Part shown: in pieces, positions 8,260 through 19,073 of the stretch | Layout: each line of letters starts with the position of its first letter | How positions within the stretch are numbered: position 1 is the first letter of the stretch | Source of the DNA: Rhodoferax sp. | Lineage (GTDB): Bacteria > Pseudomonadota > Gammaproteobacteria > Burkholderiales > Burkholderiaceae_C | Assembly: GCF_028715765.1 (NCBI RefSeq) | Contig: NZ_JAQURE010000004.1 | Location: 62,001 to 126,000 of the forward strand | Direction of reading: 5' to 3' | DNA length: 64,000 bases | Program-made: the position numbers and the translations under genes | Notes under the pieces: model-generated | What the model saw: only the letters and a program-made list of their open reading frames with translations | Database searches by the model: none | Told to the model about the DNA's origin: nothing

Positions 8260-9603
8260 ATGAAAGCTTATCGTGCAGCCATTCTTTATTTTTCTGAAAT
8301 CCCGTCGGCAAGCTCTGCAGCTATGCTTGAGTCTGATGGCTTGCTGGTGGTGGGTACCAATGCGCATGGACGCCAGGTGGTGCAAGCGGTGGGCGCTTAC
8401 CGCGATTTACAGCCGCGCTTTGCCCATGTGCCCGTGACCCACTGGCCTGGCCGCATCATTGCCCCAGGGTTTGTCGATGTGCACAGCCACTACCCGCAAA
8501 CGAATGTGATTGGCTCACCTGCCGCAGGCCTGTTGCCGTGGCTTGAAAACTACACTTTTCCAGAAGAAAAACGCTTTCTATCGCCCGAATATGCTGCGCA
8601 AGCAGCTAGATTTTTTATAGCAGAACTGTTGCGCCATGGGGTCACCACCGCGTTGACGTTTGCCACCTCGCACCCGGCATCGGTTGAGGCCATGTTTCAA
8701 GCGGCACAAGCGCAACACATGCGTTTGATCACTGGCTTGTGTCTGATGGATCGGCATGCGCCCGCTGACTTGCTCAACCAGCCCGCACAAGGTGGCAAGC
8801 CAGATGCCACCGCGCAAAGCCTGGTTGACTCAGAAGCCTTGCTGCGCCGTTGGCATGGCGTTGACCGGCTCGGCTATGCCATCACGCCACGCTTTGCACC
8901 CACCAGCAGTGATGCCCAGTTGCGCGGTGCAGGTGAACTGGCTGCCCGCTACCCAGCCGTGTGGATTCAATCGCATGTGGCAGAAAACCTGGCTGAAATC
9001 GCCTGGGCGCGGGCCTTGTTCCCCGCCTCGCGCAGTTACCTGTCCACCTATGCCGACTTTGGCTTGATGCGCGCGCGTGCGGTGTTTGCGCACTGCATTC
9101 ATCTGGATGATGAAGACCGTGCCTTGATGCGCCAGACTGGTGCAGCGGCCGCTGTCTGCCCCACCAGCAATTTGTTTTTGGGCAGCGGTTTTTTTGACTA
9201 TGCCAAGGCCGACGCGGCAGGCATGACCTATGGGTTGGCCAGTGACGTGGGTGGTGGCACCAGCTTCAGCCCGTTTCACACCATGCTGGCCGCCTACTTT
9301 GTGGGACGCGAGGGGCAAACCAAGGCAGGCTTGAGCTTAAGCCCGCAGCACTTGTGGTGGCAGCACACGGCCGGTGCGGCTCAGGCGCTGGGTTTAGACG
9401 GGGTGGTGGGCAACCTGTTGCCGGGTTGCGAGTCTGATTTTGTGGTGCTCAACCCGCAGGCCACGCCACTTCTGGCGCGCAAGACGGCGCTGGCCAACAG
9501 TCTCGATGAGCTGCTGTTTGCCATGATTGTGCTGGGCGATGATCGGCTGGTTGAGAAAACCATCATTTCTCAAGACATTTTGGCTTCTAGCGCCCATGAA
9601 TAA
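8260..9603 (+). CDS. guaD: Guanine deaminase
   Basis: This 447-residue amidohydrolase converts guanine to xanthine and ammonia, feeding xanthine dehydrogenase. The metal site HSH is seen at 75 and 77 (PGFVDVHSHYPQ). Further candidate ligands are His near 239 (QSHVAEN), His near 278-281 (AHCIHL) and Asp near 329 (ASDVGGGTSFS). The motif CPTSNLFLGSGFFDY is typical of the guanine deaminase branch. The last residues and the stop codon come from a dispersed repeat, so the native C-terminus may have been replaced. Two genes away lies the probable purine importer. Confidence 0.92.
   Translation: MKAYRAAILYFSEIPSASSAAMLESDGLLVVGTNAHGRQVVQAVGAYRDLQPRFAHVPVTHWPGRIIAPGFVDVHSHYPQTNVIGSPAAGLLPWLENYTFPEEKRFLSPEYAAQAARFFIAELLRHGVTTALTFATSHPASVEAMFQAAQAQHMRLITGLCLMDRHAPADLLNQPAQGGKPDATAQSLVDSEALLRRWHGVDRLGYAITPRFAPTSSDAQLRGAGELAARYPAVWIQSHVAENLAEIAWARALFPASRSYLSTYADFGLMRARAVFAHCIHLDDEDRALMRQTGAAAAVCPTSNLFLGSGFFDYAKADAAGMTYGLASDVGGGTSFSPFHTMLAAYFVGREGQTKAGLSLSPQHLWWQHTAGAAQALGLDGVVGNLLPGCESDFVVLNPQATPLLARKTALANSLDELLFAMIVLGDDRLVEKTIISQDILASSAHE
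8597..8626 (+). repeat. Short AGCAGCTAGATTTTTTATAGC repeat-like segment in guaD
   Basis: This segment contains GCGCAAGCAGCTAG followed by a T-run and ATAGC, which resembles half of the dispersed repeat. It is in frame inside guaD and encodes part of an AAQAARFFIAELL helix. It is short, and chance or ordinary coding sequence cannot be excluded. Confidence 0.35.
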
Positions 9604-9635
9604 AGCGTGAGTAGCTATGATTTTTATAATATAAT
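9580..9635 (+). repeat. Dispersed repeat copy at the 3' end of guaD
   Basis: The segment reads GGCTTCTAGCGCCCATGAA, then TAAAGCGTGAGTAGCTATG and an A+T tail. It closely matches the copy at 59870-59934. It encodes the last residues of guanine deaminase and its TAA stop, and its A+T tail carries TATAAT-like sequence ahead of dcd. Confidence 0.75.
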
Positions 9636-9652
9636 CCCACGCATAATGTGGG
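9620..9652 (+). promoter_or_regulatory. Candidate dcd promoter -10 region and hairpin
   Basis: Two overlapping TATAAT hexamers occur at 9625-9630 and 9630-9635. They are followed by a CCCAC / GTGGG inverted repeat at 9636-9652. No convincing -35 box was found. The A+T tail of the adjacent repeat seems to provide the -10 sequence. Confidence 0.4.
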
Positions 9653-9724
9653 CTGTGGGTGGCGGCTTTAGAGGCTCTTTCCCCGGCCTGCCAGGCACTT
9701 TTGTTTTTACCCAGGAATCACCCC

Positions 9725-10294
9725 ATGACCATCAAAAGCGACAAATGGATCCGCCGCATGGCGGAGCAGCACGGCATGATCGAGCCCTTTGAGCCCGGAC
9801 AAATTCGTCAAAACGCTGCTGGCCAAAAAATTGTCAGCTATGGCACCAGCAGCTACGGCTATGACATCCGCTGTGCGCCCGAATTCAAGGTGTTTACCAA
9901 CATCCACAGCACGGTGGTGGACCCCAAAAACTTTGATGAAAAGAGTTTTGTGGATTTCAATGAAGACGTGTGCATCATCCCGCCCAACAGTTTTGCCCTG
10001 GCGCGCACGGTGGAGTACTTTCGCATTCCGCGCAATGTGTTGACCGTTTGCCTGGGCAAGAGCACTTATGCGCGCTGCGGCATCATCGTCAACGTGACCC
10101 CGTTCGAGCCTGAGTGGGAAGGTTATGTGACGCTGGAGTTTTCCAACACCACGCCGCTGCCGGCCAAAATCTACGCCGGTGAAGGCTGTGCCCAAGTGCT
10201 GTTTTTTGAGAGCGACGAAGTGTGTGAAACCAGTTACAAAGACCGCGGTGGCAAATACCAGGGGCAGCGTGGTGTGACCCTGCCCAAAACCTGA
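9725..10294 (+). CDS. dcd: dCTP deaminase
   Basis: This 189-residue enzyme deaminates dCTP to dUTP for thymidylate synthesis. The family opening [19 protein letters not shown] and the trimer-interface and catalytic stretches [37 protein letters not shown] and [19 protein letters not shown] are all present. Its length is normal for the family. The start at 9725 follows a CAGGAA ribosome-binding site, and upstream in-frame ATGs are not in family position. A hairpin terminator follows the gene. Confidence 0.96.
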   Translation: MTIKSDKWIRRMAEQHGMIEPFEPGQIRQNAAGQKIVSYGTSSYGYDIRCAPEFKVFTNIHSTVVDPKNFDEKSFVDFNEDVCIIPPNSFALARTVEYFRIPRNVLTVCLGKSTYARCGIIVNVTPFEPEWEGYVTLEFSNTTPLPAKIYAGEGCAQVLFFESDEVCETSYKDRGGKYQGQRGVTLPKT

Positions 10295-10325
10295 AGGTGC
10301 ACATTTATTGCTGCAGAGCGGCGCG

Positions 10326-10350
10326 GCCGCCTGCGGCGGCTGGCTTTTTT
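10326..10350 (+). terminator. Intrinsic terminator after dcd
   Basis: A GCCGCC / GGCGGC stem with a three-base loop is followed by TGGCTTTTTT. It lies 32 bp downstream of the dcd stop codon. The short loop and the TGG before the T-run make it less than ideal. Confidence 0.6.
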
Positions 10351-10417
10351 AGGGCTTTGAGGTGAATCAACGATAATTGCATGTCTTTGCAAGACTTATG
10401 CCCTGATGTGCAGGGCG

Positions 10418-10446
10418 ACACCAGCTATCGGCTTGATAGCAATTGA
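10418..10446 (+). repeat. Repeat-like AGCTATC / GATAGC element upstream of the helicase gene
   Basis: This contains GCTATC and GATAGC as a small inverted repeat followed by AATTGAA, resembling the ATAGC ends of the dispersed repeat. It lies just ahead of the helicase start codon. It may be a decayed copy. Confidence 0.35.
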
Positions 10447-10458
10447 ACCCGAGTTTCA

Positions 10459-11952
10459 ATGACCGACCAGACCCCCGACACCGTTTCCGTATTGAATTCT
10501 GATACCCCCATCATGGCCTTTGCCCAGCTGCAATTGGCTGCCCCCTTGGCGCGGGCAGTGGCTGAAATGGGCTACGAGACCATGACTCCCATCCAGGCGC
10601 AGGCGATACCTGTGGTGTTGCAAGGCCGTGATGTGATGGGTGCCGCCCAAACTGGCACCGGCAAAACAGCCGCTTTTGCCTTGCCACTGATGCAGCGCAT
10701 GCTCAAGCACGAAAACGCCTCAACGTCTCCCGCTCGTCACCCGGTGCGTGCGCTGGTGCTGCTGCCCACCCGTGAGTTGGCTGACCAAGTGGCAGAAAAC
10801 ATCAAGCTCTACGGCAAATACACGCATCTGCGCAGCGCGGTGGTGTTTGGCGGTATGGACATGAAGCCGCAAACCCTTGAGTTGAAAAAAGGCGTTGAAG
10901 TGCTGGTGGCTACGCCGGGGCGGCTGCTGGATCACATTGAAGCCAAAAACTGTGTGTTGAATCAGGTTGAATATGTGGTGCTGGACGAAGCTGACCGCAT
11001 GCTCGACATTGGCTTTTTGCCAGACCTGCAACGCATCTTGAGCTATTTGCCCAAAGAGCGCACCACGCTGCTGTTTTCTGCCACGTTCTCACCCGAGATC
11101 AAGCGCCTGGCTAACAGCTATTTGCAAGACCCGGTGCTGGTAGAAGTGGCGCGCTCCAATGCCACGGCGTCCACCGTAGAGCAGCACTTTTACAGCGTGG
11201 AGGGTGACGACAAACGCCACGCTTTGCACCAAATCTTGAAAGACCGAGGCCTCAAACAAGCCTTTGTGTTTGTCAACAGCAAGCTCGGTTGCGCCCGTTT
11301 GGCGCGCTCGCTGGAGCATGAAGGCCTGAAAACCACCGCGCTCCATGGTGACAAAAGTCAAGATGAGCGCTTGAAAGCGCTGGAAGCTTTCAAGAGTGGT
11401 GAGGTCGATTTGTTGGTCTGCACGGATGTAGCAGCCCGTGGCTTGGACATCAAAGATGTGCCGGCTGTGTTCAACTTTGACATTCCGTTTCACAGTGAAG
11501 ACTATGTGCACCGCATTGGCCGAACCGGCCGTGCCGGTGCGGCTGGGCTGGCGGTGACGTTTGTGTCGAAAAGCGATGCGCGGTTGGTGGCTGACGTGGA
11601 GCGCTTGCTCAAAATCAAGATCGAGTTGGAGCCGGTGCAGTTTGAAGAAGACTTGCCAGACATTCGCAAACAAGGCCACATCAATGATGGTCGCAGGCTT
11701 TACCAGCAAGACGCTGGCGACACCCGGCGAGAAGAGTTTGCCGCACGGGTGCCGCGTGCCCCGCGCAACGACTACCGGCGCGAACCCGCCCGATCGCAAG
11801 ACCCGTTTTTCTCCAAACCCTATGAGTCACCGGTGTTGCCAGCTGGTGAAGTACCCAGCTGGGAAGCTGCGGCAGTGCGCCCGGGTGCGCGCAGTATTTC
11901 CAGCAACATCAAAGCCAAGCGCAAAGTGGCGGCCTTGTTCAAGTCAGTTTGA
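10459..11952 (+). CDS. rhlE: DEAD-box RNA helicase (RhlE-like)
   Basis: This is a 497-residue ATP-dependent RNA helicase. It shows the Q-motif with TPIQAQAIP, motif I AQTGTGKT near residue 75, LLPTRELADQV, VATPGRLLDH, the DEAD box VLDEADRMLD, SATFSPE, and in the second RecA domain the motifs DVAARGLDI and HRIGRTGRAG. A basic, probably disordered tail of about 100 residues follows (RRAPRNDYRRE-like region). It probably acts in ribosome assembly or mRNA turnover. The RhlE subgroup is inferred from overall wording. Confidence 0.88.
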   Translation: MTDQTPDTVSVLNSDTPIMAFAQLQLAAPLARAVAEMGYETMTPIQAQAIPVVLQGRDVMGAAQTGTGKTAAFALPLMQRMLKHENASTSPARHPVRALVLLPTRELADQVAENIKLYGKYTHLRSAVVFGGMDMKPQTLELKKGVEVLVATPGRLLDHIEAKNCVLNQVEYVVLDEADRMLDIGFLPDLQRILSYLPKERTTLLFSATFSPEIKRLANSYLQDPVLVEVARSNATASTVEQHFYSVEGDDKRHALHQILKDRGLKQAFVFVNSKLGCARLARSLEHEGLKTTALHGDKSQDERLKALEAFKSGEVDLLVCTDVAARGLDIKDVPAVFNFDIPFHSEDYVHRIGRTGRAGAAGLAVTFVSKSDARLVADVERLLKIKIELEPVQFEEDLPDIRKQGHINDGRRLYQQDAGDTRREEFAARVPRAPRNDYRREPARSQDPFFSKPYESPVLPAGEVPSWEAAAVRPGARSISSNIKAKRKVAALFKSV

Positions 11953-12010
11953 TCCGCTGCTGGACGTCCAGCTGAACCGTTGGAGCAGCTCGGGCGCTGC
12001 TTCAGCGCAT

Positions 12011-12856
12011 TTATTTGCCAGGTTTTTGTGCTTGCTCACAGGTCACCTGAATCAGTTCATGCTGACTGGCCTGCGCGCCCAATTTCAGAGCGCTCAAGCA
12101 GCCGCCCCAGACGCAGCCTGAATCCAGCGCCAACACATCTGGGCGATTGAGCCAACCTAGGGTTGACCAATGCCCAAAAGCCACCGTGACATCGGCTGTT
12201 TGGCGCCCAGGCACGTCAAACCAAGGCATGAAACCAGTGGGTGCGGAATCGGCGCCATCGCTGGTTTCAAACTCCATCTCGCCTTGTGCGGTGCAAAAGC
12301 GCAGCCGGGTCAGGGCATTCACAATCAAGCGCAGTCGTTCAGTGCCGCGCAAGCGGGCATCCCAGGCGTTGGGCTGGTTGGCATACATCTGGTGCAAAAA
12401 GTCAGGCAACTCCGGGCTTTTCAACAGCTGCTCAACTTCGCTGGCAAGCGCTATAGTTTGAATAGCTGTCCATGCAGGTAATACCCCAGCGTGAACCATT
12501 AAATACTGTTTTTTTTGATGTTCCAGATAGATCGCCAAACGCTGCTGGCGCAGCCAATGCAACAGGGCTTCGCGGTCAGGCGCCTGCAGCACGTTGGCCA
12601 ACGTGTCTTTGCGGCTGGGCTTGCGTGCGCCTTCTGCGGCGGCCAGCAAATGCAAGTCGTGGTTGCCCAACAGGCATTGGGCCGAGGCACCATATCCCAT
12701 CAGGCGCCGCAGCACGGCCGCTGAATCGGGACCGCGGTTGACCAGATCCCCCAGCATGTAAAGCGTGTCACGGCTGGGTGAGAAAGATATTTTGTTCAAT
12801 AAACGTTGCAAAGCGCTGTCGCAGCCTTGCACGTCGCCAATCAAGTAAAGTGCCAT
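12011..12856 (-). CDS. apaH: Diadenosine tetraphosphatase (symmetrical)
   Basis: This 281-residue calcineurin-like phosphoesterase hydrolyses Ap4A to two ADP. Metallophosphatase motifs are visible in order: GDVQGC near residue 7, GDLVNRGPDS near 36, LLGNHDLHLL near 62 and MVHAGVLP near 120. The length matches the family. It converges on the helicase gene and is divergent from the CBS-domain gene with a gap of only 24 bp. A short repeat-like segment (12443-12472) is embedded in frame. Confidence 0.95.
   Translation of the reverse strand: MALYLIGDVQGCDSALQRLLNKISFSPSRDTLYMLGDLVNRGPDSAAVLRRLMGYGASAQCLLGNHDLHLLAAAEGARKPSRKDTLANVLQAPDREALLHWLRQQRLAIYLEHQKKQYLMVHAGVLPAWTAIQTIALASEVEQLLKSPELPDFLHQMYANQPNAWDARLRGTERLRLIVNALTRLRFCTAQGEMEFETSDGADSAPTGFMPWFDVPGRQTADVTVAFGHWSTLGWLNRPDVLALDSGCVWGGCLSALKLGAQASQHELIQVTCEQAQKPGK
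12443..12472 (-). repeat. Repeat-like segment in apaH
   Basis: CAAGCGCTATAG, TTTGAATAGCT and GCATGG-like flanks resemble the AAGCGCT and ATAGCT parts of the dispersed repeat. It encodes part of TAIQTIALASEVE in ApaH. The match is partial. Confidence 0.4.
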
Positions 12857-12880
12857 GGTATTGATTGTCTAATGAGAAAC

Positions 12881-14188
12881 ATGGAATTCTTGCTGATTGT
12901 TTTTTTAACGTTGCTCAATGGCGTGTTTGCCATGTCTGAGCTGGCGCTGGCCGCCAGCCGCAAGTCGCGCCTGAACGCCATGGCCGATGAGGGCGACAAA
13001 GGCGCGCAAGCGGCGCTGCTGTTGCTGGACAACCCCAACCAGTTTTTGTCTACGGTGCAGGTCGGCATCACGTCTATTGGTGTGCTCAACGGCATTGTGG
13101 GCGAAGCTGCTTTCAGCGCGGGTTTGGCGGCCTGGTTGGTTGCATTTGGCGTGGCTGACAAAGCCGCTGCCATTTCAGCCACGGCTCTGGTGGTGACCAT
13201 GATCACCTTCACCACCATCATTTTTGGTGAGCTGGTGCCCAAGCGCATTGGTCAGCTTTACCCTGAAGTGGTCTCACGGGTGGTGGCGCGACCCATGCTG
13301 TGGTTGGCCAAAGCGGCCGGCCCTTTTGTCAAATTGCTCTCTGGCGCCACGGCGGCGGTGCTTCAACTGATGCGCATTGACACCCAGGCCTCGCGTGCCA
13401 TGACTGAAGAGGAAATTAGCGCCAGTCTGGAAGAAGGTGTGGATGCCGGGGTGATTGAAGAGCATGAGCACCAAATGGTGCAAAACGTGTTTGGCCTGGA
13501 CGACCGGCCTTTGACATCGCTGATGGTGCCACGTGCCGAAGTCGATTGGCTTGACGCCAGCGCCACCGTGGCGCAGGGACTGCAAAAAGTGGCACTTGAC
13601 GGCGCCTCTCAAGCACATTCTTGGTATCCGGTGTGCCGTGGGTCGCTCGACGAGGTGGTTGGCAAGATCAGCTTGGCGCACATGTTGGAACTGGGTGTAA
13701 ATGCCACTGCGCAGCTTGAAGCGGTGGTCAGTCCGGTGGTGTTTGTGCCTGAAACCTTGAGTGGCATGGAGTTGCTGGAGCAGTTTCGCGCCAAAGTCGG
13801 GCGGTTGGTGTTGGTGGTGGATGAATACGGCGTGGTGCAGGGCATGCTGACCCCGCATGACTTGCTGGAAGCCATCACCGGCGAGCTGCAACCCAGCGTG
13901 ACCTCTGAAGCCTGGGCTGTGCAGCGAGAAGACGGCAGCTGGCTGCTGGACGGCATGATGCCGGTGAGCGAGCTCAAGGCCAGGTTAGACCTGGATGACC
14001 TGCCGCTGGAGGAGCGCGGCCGCTACAACACGGTGGCAGGGCTGCTCATGGCGGTGAGTGGTCACTTGCCCGCTACCGGTGAAAAAATCAACTGCGAAGG
14101 CTGGTGTTTTGAGGTGCTTGACCTGGATGGCCGCCGGGTCGACAAGGTGTTAGCCAGCCAACTAGAGGCTGAATCAGACACGTTGTGA
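12881..14188 (+). CDS. CNNM-type transmembrane protein with CBS pair and CorC_HlyC domain
   Basis: This is a 435-residue membrane protein. An N-terminal DUF21/CNNM region contains several hydrophobic helices and SRKSRLNAMADEGDKGA. It is followed by a paired CBS module (GLDDRPLTSLMVPRAEVDWLD near residue 205) and a C-terminal CorC/HlyC domain (VVDEYGVVQGMLTPHDLLEAI). Family members are linked to magnesium or other divalent cation export and are often misnamed hemolysins. The ATG at 12881 gives the usual MEFLLIVFLTLLNG start; 12872 is an alternative. Confidence 0.88.
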   Translation: MEFLLIVFLTLLNGVFAMSELALAASRKSRLNAMADEGDKGAQAALLLLDNPNQFLSTVQVGITSIGVLNGIVGEAAFSAGLAAWLVAFGVADKAAAISATALVVTMITFTTIIFGELVPKRIGQLYPEVVSRVVARPMLWLAKAAGPFVKLLSGATAAVLQLMRIDTQASRAMTEEEISASLEEGVDAGVIEEHEHQMVQNVFGLDDRPLTSLMVPRAEVDWLDASATVAQGLQKVALDGASQAHSWYPVCRGSLDEVVGKISLAHMLELGVNATAQLEAVVSPVVFVPETLSGMELLEQFRAKVGRLVLVVDEYGVVQGMLTPHDLLEAITGELQPSVTSEAWAVQREDGSWLLDGMMPVSELKARLDLDDLPLEERGRYNTVAGLLMAVSGHLPATGEKINCEGWCFEVLDLDGRRVDKVLASQLEAESDTL

Positions 14189-14189
14189 C

Positions 14190-14215
14190 TGTCAGGCGTC
14201 AAAGCCGCCCTGACA
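14190..14215. terminator. Inverted repeat between convergent genes
   Basis: TGTCAGG and CCTGACA form a seven-base-pair stem immediately after the CBS-domain gene, and the element covers the last codons of the convergent ydcF-like gene. There is no clear T-run, so a role as a terminator is uncertain. Confidence 0.4.
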
Positions 14216-14969
14216 AGCGGTAAGCCAACAACCCCAGCAGCTCGTGCAGCGCTGTTTTCCATTTTTTCACCCCTTGATCCATGGTGTATTGGCTCCATGG
14301 CGTGCTTTGACCGGTGCGAAAGTCCACTGGGTAAGCCGTGACCTGCCAGCCCAGGCTTTTGAAGGTGGCCATGGCTCTGGGCATGTGCCAGGCTGATGTC
14401 AGCAGCAGCCAAGGCTTGGCCGGGTTCACACCGGGTACAGATTTGCTCAGCAAAGCGTTCTCATACGTGGTGCGCGAGGCTGATTCAAATAAAAACGCAT
14501 CTGCTGGGAGCCCCTGGCCAGTGAAAAACTGCTTGGCGCGCGCGGCCTCTGGTAAGTGGCTTGCAAACAATTCACCTTCGCCACCGGTGAACAGCACCCG
14601 CAGGCTGGGCTGCCTGCGCAGCAATGGCAGCACTTCAGTCATGCGCTCTGCCGCGTCATTGAGGGCGCTTTGCCCCGGCGCCGCCCACACATAACTGGGT
14701 TCCAAGGCGCCGCCTAGCACAATCACACCTTCATAGCCGTCAAGGCGTGTGCCAGAGGGTAGGGCAGGATAAACCGATTCAAGTTGGCGTAGCACTGCGT
14801 CTGGCAGTGGCTCCCAGCCCAGTGCCACCAGCAGGACAAAGGCCGATGTACCCAGCCATTGGCCACACCGGACGAAGCGCGCGGTGCAAAGACAGGAGCC
14901 CAGCACCAGCAAGGCCACCCAGGCCAGGGGTTGGGTGATAAATGCCAAAAATTTTGCAGCAAGGAACAT
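14199..14969 (-). CDS. ElyC/YdcF-like DUF218 membrane protein
   Basis: This 256-residue protein has two N-terminal hydrophobic segments (about residues 5-50) and a DUF218 domain. That domain shows GVIVLGGALEPS near residue 82, RVLFTGGEGE near 123, ESASRTTYENA near 163 and LLLTSAWHMPRAMATFKSLGW near 188. ElyC-type proteins affect cell-envelope biogenesis at the step of undecaprenyl-phosphate carriers. The specific function here is inferred from family only. Its 3' end overlaps the hairpin shared with the convergent gene. Confidence 0.82.
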   Translation of the reverse strand: MFLAAKFLAFITQPLAWVALLVLGSCLCTARFVRCGQWLGTSAFVLLVALGWEPLPDAVLRQLESVYPALPSGTRLDGYEGVIVLGGALEPSYVWAAPGQSALNDAAERMTEVLPLLRRQPSLRVLFTGGEGELFASHLPEAARAKQFFTGQGLPADAFLFESASRTTYENALLSKSVPGVNPAKPWLLLTSAWHMPRAMATFKSLGWQVTAYPVDFRTGQSTPWSQYTMDQGVKKWKTALHELLGLLAYRLSGRL

Positions 14970-14987
14970 GATGATGTTTGAAGTGGG

Positions 14988-15734
14988 TTACTGGCTGAGT
15001 TGTTGCCACATTGCAGGCTCAAACTGCCAAACTGGTGCAGGTTGAAGGCAAAGCGATTCAAGTTGAGCTGCAAACCTGTGCCTTGGCATCTCACGGGCAC
15101 CCAGTGAAGCCAGATGGCGCGTGTTTTGTTGGCAATCTATCCAGGGCACATGGTGGGTACGACAAAACGCCACCAACGCCGCCAGGGCAATTTTGGAGGC
15201 ATCAGTGGCGTGGTGAAACATCGACTCGCCAAACACTGCGTGGCCGATGTTGATGCAATACAGACCGCCCACCAATGCGCCGTTGATCCAGGTTTCTACG
15301 CTGTGTGCGTACCCGGCTTGGTGAAACTGGGTGTAGGCAGTCACCATCTCAGGCAATATCCAGGTGCCCGCTTGACCCTGTCTGGCGCTGCCGCTGCAGG
15401 CCTGAATCACAGCGCCAAAAGCATGGTCGAAACGGATTTCGCAGAGGGCTGACTGGCTGAATTTTTTAAGCGTTTTTTTCAACGAGGGGTGCAGTCGAAA
15501 GTCGTCCACCTGCAGCACCATGCGCGGGTCTGGACTCCACCACAGGGTGGGCTGGCCTTCGCTGTACCATGGAAAAATGCCTTGCGCATAGGCGGCGGCC
15601 AGGGTGTCGGCAGACAAGTGGTTACCAGCACACAACAACCCCGGTGCTGGGCTGTCCACACCCCAGGCTTGGGTCAACGGGGGAAAGGGTTCGCCCGGCT
15701 CAAGCCAGGTCAGGCGGGGTGAATCATTTGACAT
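14988..15734 (-). CDS. aat: Leucyl/phenylalanyl-tRNA--protein transferase
   Basis: This 248-residue enzyme adds Leu or Phe to N-terminal Arg or Lys of proteins, marking them for ClpAP degradation. Typical stretches are GLLCAGNHLSADTLAAAYAQ, GIFPWYSEGQPTLWWSPDPR, TWILPEMVTAYTQFHQAGYA, VGGLYCINIGHAVFGESMFH and WIDCQQNTRHLASLGA. The length is normal. It is read toward the ydcF-like gene with an 18-bp gap. The leader upstream of the ATG contains three TGGGTTGG units on the plus strand. Confidence 0.96.
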   Translation of the reverse strand: MSNDSPRLTWLEPGEPFPPLTQAWGVDSPAPGLLCAGNHLSADTLAAAYAQGIFPWYSEGQPTLWWSPDPRMVLQVDDFRLHPSLKKTLKKFSQSALCEIRFDHAFGAVIQACSGSARQGQAGTWILPEMVTAYTQFHQAGYAHSVETWINGALVGGLYCINIGHAVFGESMFHHATDASKIALAALVAFCRTHHVPWIDCQQNTRHLASLGAREMPRHRFAAQLESLCLQPAPVWQFEPAMWQQLSQ

Positions 15735-15752
15735 TCAAAAATAGCGATGGAT

Positions 15753-15788
15753 TGGGTTGGATGAACTGGGTTGGCTGAATTGGGTTGG
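15753..15788. repeat. Three TGGGTTGG units with 14-bp period
   Basis: TGGGTTGG occurs at 15753, 15767 and 15781, with GAAC or GAAT between the units. It lies in the leader region of aat and before the tRNA genes. It may be a small tandem duplication; no function can be assigned. Confidence 0.6.
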
Positions 15789-15901
15789 ACATTGAAACAT
15801 CTGCAGCTGTGCTGGATGAGCATCAAAAAGGTGCTGAAAAGGTACTAGACCTCACGGTACTGTGTCAAAAACGGGCTTTTCACCCATTACAATAGCAGAG
15901 T

Positions 15902-15978
<77 letters not shown>

Positions 15979-15995
15979 TTCAATTCTCGTGATCT

Positions 15996-16072
15996 CTGCC
16001 CGTAGCTCAGTTGGATAGAGCAACAGCCTTCTAAGCTGTGGGTCGGGGGTTCGATCCCCTCCGGGCAGACCA
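15996..16072 (+). tRNA. tRNA-Arg (anticodon TCT)
   Basis: This 77-base tRNA includes an encoded CCA end. The acceptor stem CTGCCCG pairs with CGGGCAG. The anticodon arm CAGCC-TTCTAA-GCTG shows TCT, and GGGGGTTCGATCCCC forms the T arm. It lies 17 bp downstream of tRNA-Pro and is probably cotranscribed with it. Confidence 0.96.
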
Positions 16073-16123
16073 GCTTCTTGCCCCCACCCATCTCTTTGCC
16101 ATCTCTCTATCTGCTTTGGAGCC

Positions 16124-16771
16124 TTAAACGGCAGCTTCAAGTCCGTTGGCAAAGTGCTCTTGCATGCGCTTTTGGCACATCTGGCTGTCTCTTGTCACCA
16201 ACGCTTGTATCAGCGCCCGGTGTTCCTTCAAAGACTCTTGAATGCGGCCAGACTTCAGCAACGAGTTGTGGCGGTTGAGCTTCATCACTTTGCGCAAATC
16301 TGCCACCATTTGGTCGCGCCAGCGGTTGTTGGCTATTTCAAGCAGGCGCATGTGAAAGCGCTCATTGATCTCGAAAAAGCGTTCACGGTCTGGACTTTCT
16401 GACGAACCGGCCAGCTCTAGCTCTTGGTGTAGCTGCTGCAATTCACGCAACTGGCCCTCCGTGGCGGTGCTAGCCACCACACCTGCGGCATCTGACTCAA
16501 GCAGGCTAAGCAGGTGGTACACATCGGCCAAATCGCGCTCTGAAACTTCTGTGACATAGGCACCACGACGCACCTTCATGGTCACCAAACCTTCAGCGGC
16601 CAGCACTTTCAGTGCTTCACGCATGGGCGTGCGGCTGATGCCGTAGTCTTGCGCAATTTTGAGTTCATCAATCCAGCTCCCAGGCTCCAACTCGCGGTTG
16701 AAAATGCGCTGACGCAGCAGTTCTGCCACTTCTTCGTAAAGTGCGCGAGGGGCTAAGGAAAGGGCTGCCAT
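16124..16771 (-). CDS. GntR-family (FCD) transcriptional regulator
   Basis: This is a 215-residue regulator. The N-terminal GntR winged helix spans residues 10-75, with [21 protein letters not shown], the helix-turn-helix [19 protein letters not shown] and the wing [11 protein letters not shown]. An all-helical FCD ligand domain follows. It is divergent from the methylmalonyl-CoA mutase gene, so it is the likely regulator of the propionate pathway. The start at 16771 fits the family better than the in-frame codon at 16849. Confidence 0.9.
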   Translation of the reverse strand: MAALSLAPRALYEEVAELLRQRIFNRELEPGSWIDELKIAQDYGISRTPMREALKVLAAEGLVTMKVRRGAYVTEVSERDLADVYHLLSLLESDAAGVVASTATEGQLRELQQLHQELELAGSSESPDRERFFEINERFHMRLLEIANNRWRDQMVADLRKVMKLNRHNSLLKSGRIQESLKEHRALIQALVTRDSQMCQKRMQEHFANGLEAAV

Positions 16772-16800
16772 GGTCAGGATTGTAAGCTGGAAGGAATTTT

Positions 16801-16830
16801 TTGCATCAATAATTATAAATAACGTAAACT
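16801..16830 (+). promoter_or_regulatory. Candidate promoter for the methylmalonyl-CoA mutase gene
   Basis: TTGCAT at 16801 and TAAACT at 16825 are separated by 18 bp. Between them lies the palindrome ATAATTAT (16809-16816), a possible operator half for the divergent GntR regulator. This was read by eye only. Confidence 0.4.
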
Positions 16831-16901
16831 CATTGACCTGTTCCGACATGACCCGTCACAAGCAAGTCATGCCCTTGTCCAACCCCATTTGCCGCGCCAC
16901 C

Positions 16902-19061
<2,160 letters not shown>

Positions 19062-19073
19062 TTTATTGATTGA

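Noticed and set aside
16772-16901. Possible cobalamin riboswitch upstream of the B12-dependent mutase
   Set aside because: The leader is only 130 bp and no B12-box-like sequence or multi-helix arrangement was seen.
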